Assembly (NCBI GenBank): GCA_018398805.1 | Contig: JAGFBZ010001970.1 | Coordinates: forward strand, 1,289,501 to 1,353,500 | Length of the DNA stretch: 64,000 nt | Source of the DNA: Hirundichthys speculiger | Lineage: Eukaryota; Chordata; Actinopteri; Beloniformes; Exocoetidae | Direction: 5' to 3' | Shown: piece by piece, positions 56,490-64,000 of the stretch | Layout: every line of letters starts with the position of its first letter | How positions within the stretch are numbered: position 1 is the first letter of the stretch | Position numbers and translations under genes: made by a program | Notes under the pieces: model-generated | Database searches by the model: none | What the model was told of the DNA's origin: nothing | The model's input: only the letters and a program-made list of their open reading frames with translations

Positions 56490-59400
56490 TGGGGATGTTT
56501 GACCCAAAAATGGCCCACAGGCTTCTGTGGCCCATAATGTTGTCTGATGGCGTCGACTCAAGGTGAGCGTTTAGCCACACGCCCACCAGAAACATCCCCA
56601 GTCCATATTTTCTTTGAGCATTTCTGTCACATCTTGTCCATAAAACATAATGTTTCAACCCTTACTGTCATGGCCGGACAGTCCTGTAATGTTCCAGCAA
56701 CATTTTACCATGTTTACATATGAATAAAGAAAAATCCCATCACGATCAGTTTGCTAGCTCCTTCTCCACGAGCGCTTACTTTCAGATCTTCTCATTGTTC
56801 GTTTAGTTTTAAACACCAGGACTAAATGGAGTGTGTTTATCCGTACAGTGCATCTTTGCTCTCGTTGCATTCAAAGTAGCTCCATCGTCTGCACACATAC
56901 GACATAATCTTGGTGTCAGTGACCATCCGTTTCCTTGTTTTTAAGAAGTGCTCATCATTTTACAAGTTTTTGACTCTCAGTCACTTTAAACATTTTGTAT
57001 GGTTGTGGTGCTTGGTTTGTAAACACACGTTTCTGTTTTTTATGGTGTTGAAAAGCGGACAGCTGTTGCGTGTAGACTTTTTAAAAAGATTCATCCTGAC
57101 AGAAGGGATCAGATTTCCTCCTGTTTTTTATCCACCAGCGTAAACATGAATGGTTAATTTACAGTAATCCATCCCAGCAATAACAGAAGTGAATGAAAAT
57201 GTACATGTTTGACATCGCAAACACGGTTTGCTTTGCATTACCACATGTAGAGTAAACGATAACTGTATTTTTATGTGTTCCTTCCTGCCAATCCTCCTGT
57301 TAATAACACACACAGGATGTTTTTAGTATATTTTGTGCTGGCCATGATGGGACGGTGTAAAATATTTTTGTTAGCCTAAGAAATGTTATAGAAATACAAA
57401 ATCTGTACACGCTAACTGCAACAGAGGGCCCAGAAGATGGTGTCGGGACACGGATCCATTCTTTAACACCTTCCTCCTGAGTTTCTGTTGGGTAGGCAGA
57501 GAGAACCGTCCTCCCATCACTGCTGCTCTCCACTTCCCAGCTGGTTTCCCGTCTCAGAGATAACGTTTCACCGATTCCCAACACATTGTGTCGCTGCTGC
57601 CGCCAAAGAGCAACGACCAGAAGTTCAAGACCTCTAAGACCCATTTAACACACAGATGAGATGTTGAGGTGAGATAAGAGAGTACATGACAGTGATCACA
57701 ACAAGTGATCAGTTCGAATTCCACAGCTTTTTTTAAGCTGTTAAAAAAAAGAAGAAGAAGAAAAAAAAAGAAAAACAGTTGCTTATTTTTTCTCCAGTTG
57801 GATCAAACATTTTGCCGTGATATCCAGAAGGAGGTCCTACCTATTTGCCCTTAAGATAATAAAGACTAATAAATGCCACTTCTAATCATTCTTCAATCCT
57901 ACTCACACTTTTGGGTTTTTCTTTGGCTAACTGTGCCAGAGACCCAGGTCCAAACCCCTCTGACATTTATACAGCTGCCCTTGAAGCAGAAGCGGCAGCT
58001 ACTATACTGACATCACATCCAATCATCATCACAACCTCAAAGCCCTCTGAAAACAAGCAGCCTACTCCCAGTCTCCAGTTTCTCCTCCGAACCCGGCCCG
58101 GCTGAGCAGCGTTCTCCTGGATTCTCTCGTTCTCATTCAGTCAGACTCGCAGTGTTTCCACTATAAGAGCGCATGCCCTCCTAACTGCACAGCAACTGTG
58201 TTTTTTTAGAAGCCATTATCTTTTGTTGATGGGCAGTTGACTTTGGGAACTCGGAGTTTCTGGAGATGGTGGGGGAGCTATAGAGATGTTTGCTAGTGTT
58301 TGCCAGTAAAGCGCTCCAGGGCCTCCTTTGCTGTTCTGCTGTGATGTCTGTGTGCTGAGTTTGACTTGGCTTGAGTCTCTGTACTTGATGGTTTATTCAT
58401 ATTCAGCAGGGCAGGACGCTTTTCCATGAGGTTCCTCTCACACTCAATATGTCTGCGAAAAAGTGACAGATAAGAAGACTGAATTCCAGTTCTGAAGTGT
58501 GTTTGAAATGTTTTCCCATCTTTTTAAGGTCAGATCAATTTTCTAAATATATATATATATTTTTCTCTTAAATGATGCTTTACAATGAAAACTTGTCACA
58601 GTCTAACATTGTTTAGTTTTATTTCCAGTTTTAGTTTGAGGGGATTTTTTTTCTTCTTCCTGTCTTTGTTTTACATTTTTCATTCTTCTCTGATGACATC
58701 TACTTCCAAATAAAACCCGTGGTTTTTTTAAAATCTTACACCCAAGGTGTTCTTAGACTGCTTAGATTAACTTATATCAAAGCATGTTAAAGGCCAACGT
58801 AAATTTAGTCTCTGGATATTAAATCTACCCATGCAATACATTCACGTTTATATTCAAAATGCACATACATACGCAAAATAAGAATACATTAAAATTACAA
58901 AACGACCTAATCTCTGTTCAGTCATTGTCGCCGTTACTCTCATTCATCAGTTAAGAAGCCACTTGCAAATCAAAAATAAATAACATCAACTTCCTCTGAA
59001 AAGCCCAGTCAAAACAAGCAGCAAAGACTAGCTTGTCCATGCTTCCCCTCATAATCAAAGCCAGATGTCTTTGCAAAACTATTTCTCTCTTTTCCTCCCA
59101 GAACCCCTCTCTCTCCAATCTCTCATTCCCCTTCTCTTCCCCCCACATTCTCTTTCCTGTCAGAGAGTGTGTGGACGGCTATGGTCCTCGGCCGTCGTGA
59201 TTTGGCACTCTCTCTGTTGGCTTTCTGTCTTTTCCCTCTCTGCCCTTTTTTCTTTCTCTAGAATCAGCATCTTGTCAAACAGGCATGGACCCAGGGTGAA
59301 CCTCTGCAGCACTCATAATCATTCAAGGTGAAAAATTAGACCCACATGGCAGATGTCAGCCAAAGAAGTGCCTTTTGCAGAATAACTCCCAGCTGATCCG

Positions 59401-60500
59401 CCGGCCCATTTGATGTCACAGGGATTTTGAAATACATGCCACAACCTGTTTGTCTTAGTAAGGATCCTAGACTTGTTTCTGTTTACTTAAGCACAAGCCA
59501 TGTTACTACTCTTAAAAGAGGGCAATCTTGTGGCTGTCAGCACACCATTCTCAGTTTGTCATGGCCCGAGCCAGGCACAGAATGAACGCTAATTTACTTT
59601 TCCACCTCAGTGCAGAGAGAAAACACCCTTTCTGAGATGCTAAACAATTCAGGCAGTTCTTTTCTGCTAACTGCTCTTTTGGGGGAACACCTCTGGAGCT
59701 TTTCTGTCTACTACCACCGCTTTCAAGTGACGAGGTTATCACCCTCAGCTTCTTTAATCTGAGAAGCAAATAGCCCCCAGTGTTGTCTTTGCAGCTGAGA
59801 CACAACTCTAGGAATCCCAACGGGGTTTTGGAGAAAAGCAGCAAAAGCTCTAGTTGGTGAGTTTGAAGTATGAAGCCTTATGATTGACACAAATTTTCAG
59901 TCTTTTTTGTAATTTGTATTAAATTGGCTTTCAGTGCCTTATAGGCCTAGTTCTGATCTACTCTGCTGTGGTGTAGCAGGATTTAAATAAATAAATACAA
60001 ATCAAGCTTAGTAGAAGCTTGATTTCTAAAATCTAGAATTTCCATGTTGTCTCTTCAGAGCAGTCATTTATTGGTGTGCACATTCAAAAAGAAAAGTCAC
60101 AAAATTCTGATATAAGATATAAAATGCTTATTTATAGTCTACAGCCATAGCATCCTTACTCCTGGCTCTTATCAGCGTGGACCACATGCCTGACTTGCTG
60201 CCAAAAACCTTCCCTCTTCATTGGGACTGAGGCAACAGAAGAAGGGGCAGCAGACTCTTACAGGGGACACTTATGGGAAGGAAAAGGGTCTCATTGCAAG
60301 AGATCAGCTTGTGTAAACATTCAGGTTAATGAAGCTCAGTGGGCCTAATCCCCAGACCTCTTTCTCACTCTCCCTCACCCTGGGCTTCAAACCCTGTCAC
60401 CCCTCTCCCGGACCTCCTCCTGCCCCATTTTCCACCATAATCCCTAGCAGGGGCAGGCACTGTCAATCAAAAGGACCTCAGGGAAGAAAGGCAGGGGAAG
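56490..60500. other. No gene recognised
   Basis: Only short unsupported frames. No splice-consistent exon series and no recognised repeat of size. Confidence 0.4.
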
Positions 60501-60516
60501 ACACACGCATGCTCTC

Positions 60517-60545
60517 GTGTGTGTGTGTGTGTGTGTACGTATGCG
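60517..60545. repeat. (GT)n microsatellite
   Basis: GTGTGTGTGT tract within a purine/pyrimidine-alternating region extending to about 60660. Confidence 0.85.
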
Positions 60546-60808
60546 CATGCACCTCTGCGGGCCGTGTTTGCACGTGTTAAGCCTGGCGAGTGCATGTGCG
60601 CTTGTGTACACGACCCACAAACGCAACGCACACCTATGCAGATGCATGTGAGTGTTGTGTGTTTTTAGACTTGAAGCCGGTTAGGGGGATTTTCAGGGAG
60701 GGAGCCTCGCTGCTTCAGACCATATGGATGCATCTGGCTGCAGTGTGGGTCCACATCCTGAACTTGGTGGTAATCAGCAACACGTGAAACATATGTGAGG
60801 ATTGTAGA

Positions 60809-60849
60809 CGTGTGTGTGTGTGTGTTGGGGGGGGGGGGGGGGGGGGGGG
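60809..60849. repeat. (TG)n plus 23-base G run
   Basis: TG repeats followed by an unbroken G run at 60827-60849, one of three G or C runs of 23-25 bases in the window. Confidence 0.95.
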
Positions 60850-61088
60850 TGTTACTGGTGTTACTGAATAGCAGGTTGTGCAAGATCTACAAGCACAGGC
60901 ATTGTGGTTGGACAAACACAGAGTGAGAGGATACGTTTTCATATTCTGAAATCATCTTCATGTATTGGAAAACTATATGGTGCACTTATGTGTCCTGAAG
61001 CTTCTCCTTCATGGGATTAAAACATTTAACTTAGTTTTCATCCTTTGTGGGATCGGAATATTTAGACTTCACATCAAATAGTCCAATA

Positions 61089-61778
61089 CAGTGATCCCTT
61101 GCAACTTCGTGGTTTGAGTACTGCAGTTTTAGTGCTTCGCGGATTTTTTTCAGAAATATATAATATAATTTAAAAAAAAATGTTTAAATCGCGGCAACAT
61201 CACAGGATTTTGTGCGCGTTCACTCACAGTGAAGAAATGCTGTGAGCCAGCCTGGCCCCTTTAAGAAGGTAGCCTTATGCGTAATGGTGTGGCCTTATGG
61301 GTAATGTAGTCGTGGGACGGCAGAAGAAAACAGGGTTAGATGAAAAGTGGAGTGAACATCAACAGCAGCCCAGCGTGTATAGATTTACATTCTCTGTTAA
61401 CCGACAGGAGCCCAACAATACAACCTGTGTGATGTTACAAGTTCCTGCAGTCAGAATAAAGTGCTCGTTCCATGCAGAGAAAACCGGACTTTTTGTTTTG
61501 TTGTTGTTAGCGTGTTAGCCGCTAATTACGAGCCAAAAATAGCACAATACCAGCAGTTTGTTTACTACGGTTCAGAGACCAGAGGCTGTGAAGGAAACAG
61601 GAAGACGACAGTTAAGCCTTTGTCTTGTTTCTCTGCAGTGCCTCGCTACTTTTTGGGGGGTTTTAAACATATTTTAAACACATTATTGAGGCTCGGGGGG
61701 CTCTGGCTCTAGATCGCGGATTTGATTGCTGCAGGGGGGCGCCGGTCCCCATTAACCGCGAAAAATAATGGATCACTG
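61089..61778 (+). mobile_element. Tigger-like MITE, complete 690-bp copy
   Basis: Begins CAGTGATCCCTTGCAACTTC and ends ATAATGGATCACTG, flanked by TA at 61087-61088 and 61779-61780. It is the reference copy for the truncated (13498-14154) and deleted (33040-33508) copies. Its two short frames also occur in the 13.5-kb copy, but they overlap no known protein. Confidence 0.88.
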
Positions 61779-61780
61779 TA

Positions 61781-64000
61781 AATAATAAATGCTAGAGGGC
61801 GTTGAATGCATTTCTTGTGTCTTTTATTTTCACGAATCCAACAGAGACAACAAGTTGATCGATCACGTAGAGAACTTGGCAAAGCTAGTCTGTCCAACTT
61901 TGGATCTACGTGCATGTAAAGAGTTTGGCCTTTGTTTGTGCCTTCGTTTTTTTTTTTTTTCTTTAAAATTTCCAAGTCAAAAATGAAGACGTACAAGTTA
62001 AAGAGGTAGATTAAACAATGAATTTGAATTCTGACTAAGCTGCCATTCATAGCATGTGTTTCTGACTTCCTTACACCCAGAATGTTAATTGAATGTCACT
62101 TCCTCAGCCAGGAGTTTGCATATCTCCAAATAAAGCAGTGTGTTGCCTTGTAAGTTAAAGCAGAGCAGACACACTGCTGAAAGCTGAGAAGCCGTATCCT
62201 TCATATTTGTGTCTATCATGTATTTCCGACGGCTGGTTGACCTCAAGCCCACTGCATTAGAAAGACAAACAGAGAAAGCATTTAAACCAACACTAACAGT
62301 AACATTTTTTTTAATACTTTCTTTTTCACAGTCTTGTGAAAAAGAAAGGGTACTCTCTTTCAAGTCTAAGGTTTGACATATCAGGACATAACTGAAGATC
62401 TCATGAGGTTTTAAAACTGAGATCCTGATTTACATAATAATTAGGTCCACAACCTTTAATGAAAAGCCTAAATTCTGTTTTTTGATACATAAACCTTCAG
62501 ATTTAGAAGCGTTTGTACTTTCCGTTTCACGTAACCGCTGCAGATTTAGATGCATCAATGACAGTTCTTGTTTTAGCTGACAAAATCAAGGGTCACATTC
62601 AAGAAAGGATAAAGCTCTTGGGTTGAAATCGAGGATGCAATATTTAAAAAAAATCTTTCAAGCTCTTAGTCTGGCCCTTATATCATTTTGAGGCATAAGT
62701 GAAAACATGACAGACATGGAAACAGTAGCTCGGGGAGACTGGACTCTATTATCTCCATCAATTCTGCCTCAGCGTAGATGCAAAGCAGGAGCCCCGTTTT
62801 CCACCACTTCAAAGTGAGACAGAGCATTACTGTCTTGTTTATGTGGAGGGCGTGAAGTTGATGCGCCTCTGACCCCGTCGGTGGAGGTATAGTCACAGAA
62901 CCTAGTTGATGTTTGCGTGTACGTGACAGCTGGCACAGAAAAACACACCGTTCTGACCAGCGGCGCTGTTGTCATGGCACTTTCAGACAGAGCGTGTCTG
63001 TACAACGCGAGGATGCATTCAATTTTCACCAACCCCCGCTGCCAACAGCAACACCGTCACCACGAGCCAGACTCTGAACTCCACAAACTCTGGAAAACTT
63101 TCTGTTGGGCTTTTATAAGAGTTTGTTATGTAAAACGGGCAATTGAGGGAAATTGACTGTATTTGCACACTTTGTCGCTGTTTGCAACAGGAAAGATGTG
63201 CAGGGAAACAATACTGGAATAAAAAGACAAATAAAATCTTTTATAGTTCATCTTGGCGTGGGATCATTTTTGAAAGACCATGGGTGCCATGACTAATCAC
63301 AGCAGTATTATCTTACTGGTCATATTTGGTCTTTCCACTTTTTCTCACATGGCTCATTTTTCTCCCACTTTTATAGATTGTCTGTTAATTTGACTGTTGT
63401 TTAATGACATCAGTGCTACTTGTGATGATGGTGATGATGATGATGATGAAGATTTGAGCGCTCATTTCCTCCTCATTCATTTATTTCGAGGCCCGCGCTT
63501 CTCGTAAATCAGTATATGTGAAGTTAAGCTCGGCTGAAAAACACAGGTGAGCAAAATAAATCAAACAATACCTGCCGACATCCGGTCATTTCCCTGCGCG
63601 CTCGAGGATTTTTCTTTCTTTGTTTTTTTTTTTAAATAATAAAGATGGGGGCGGGGGAGTGAATAAAAATAATCTACAACAATTTATTGCCTCTCTCCAG
63701 CTTCTGATTGCTGAAGCTGTCACTGAAGTTTTTTTAGTGATACTTGGTGGAATAAAATGATCCCTGTTAACAACACGCAGACCATTAAAGCTGAGCTGTC
63801 AGAGCGCTTCTGTCAGAGGTCTGCTCACCAAAGCCAGATGGCAAAAAGAGCGAAGGGGAAGAAAGAGACAGATGACAGAAAGGGCCAAAAAAAAAAAAAA
63901 AAGAGTGAGGCATAAGACAAGATGACAAACTGGGTGGTTTGGGGTTTCCCTGGCGTTCTGCTCTGAGCCCAGAACACATACACACGCATGGACCCACAAA
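61781..64000. other. No gene recognised
   Basis: Short frames without family motifs. A GAT trinucleotide tract lies at 63424-63452 and A/T runs near 63620 and 63887. No further structure. Confidence 0.4.

Noticed and set aside
57300..57644. 114-codon minus-strand frame in the right-hand region
   Set aside because: No motifs, no neighbouring exons with matching phase; no support for a gene.
61297..61712. Two open frames shared between the 61-kb and 13.7-kb loci, at first sight a conserved small gene
   Set aside because: They lie inside a MITE with CAGTG/TA ends; similarity is due to transposition, and the frames match no transposase or host protein I know.

Overview
This is vertebrate nuclear DNA, almost certainly from a teleost fish. 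The evidence is three recognisable vertebrate genes split into many exons with GT-AG introns, AT-rich spacers, long (AT)n, (CA)n and poly-G tracts, and a dense load of hAT, Tc1/mariner, Tigger-like, LINE and tRNA-like SINE repeats of the kind common in fish. There are no bacterial-style operons, CRISPR arrays or rRNA genes.

Layout. (1) 2.7-10.3 kb, minus strand: the 5' part of tfap2c (transcription factor AP-2 gamma). Coding exons 1-5 are present, plus a probable alternative first exon at 10.24-10.27 kb. The last exons lie beyond the left edge. (2) 12-16 kb: a repeat cluster made of an RTE-like LINE fragment, a Tigger-like MITE, a Tc1 relic and a hAT MITE. (3) 17.1-49.26 kb, minus strand: complete rtf2 (replication termination factor 2), nine coding exons and 301 codons, all phases consistent. 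Intron 8 holds a 1.69-kb hAT element. Intron 7 (12.5 kb) holds LINE relics and a stack of hAT insertions. Intron 5 (13 kb) holds (4) gcnt7 on the plus strand (38.6-42.06 kb), four coding exons and 429 codons, nested antisense within rtf2. (5) 49.3-64 kb: no recognised gene, only scattered SINE, LINE and MITE copies and simple repeats. The rtf2 / nested antisense gcnt7 / tfap2c arrangement matches, from memory, the human 20q13.31 neighbourhood, which supports orthology.

The most striking structure is the nested transposon complex at 22.8-30.04 kb. A near-complete hAT element (24686-30042, perfect 8-bp target duplication) carries a BED-finger transposase gene. That gene is cut by a second, 1738-bp internally deleted hAT element (25335-27072) with its own perfect 8-bp duplication. 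A same-length copy of the second element lies 771 bp upstream in the opposite orientation (22826-24563, again with a perfect 8-bp duplication). The host hAT also carries a perfect, spacer-free 100-bp palindrome at 29343-29442.

The two clearest reading-frame breaks are each a single extra T in a short T run: tfap2c exon 2 (6483-6486) and the hAT transposase (27409-27414). Homopolymer over-calling in the assembly is therefore a plausible cause, and tfap2c should not be called a pseudogene on this evidence.
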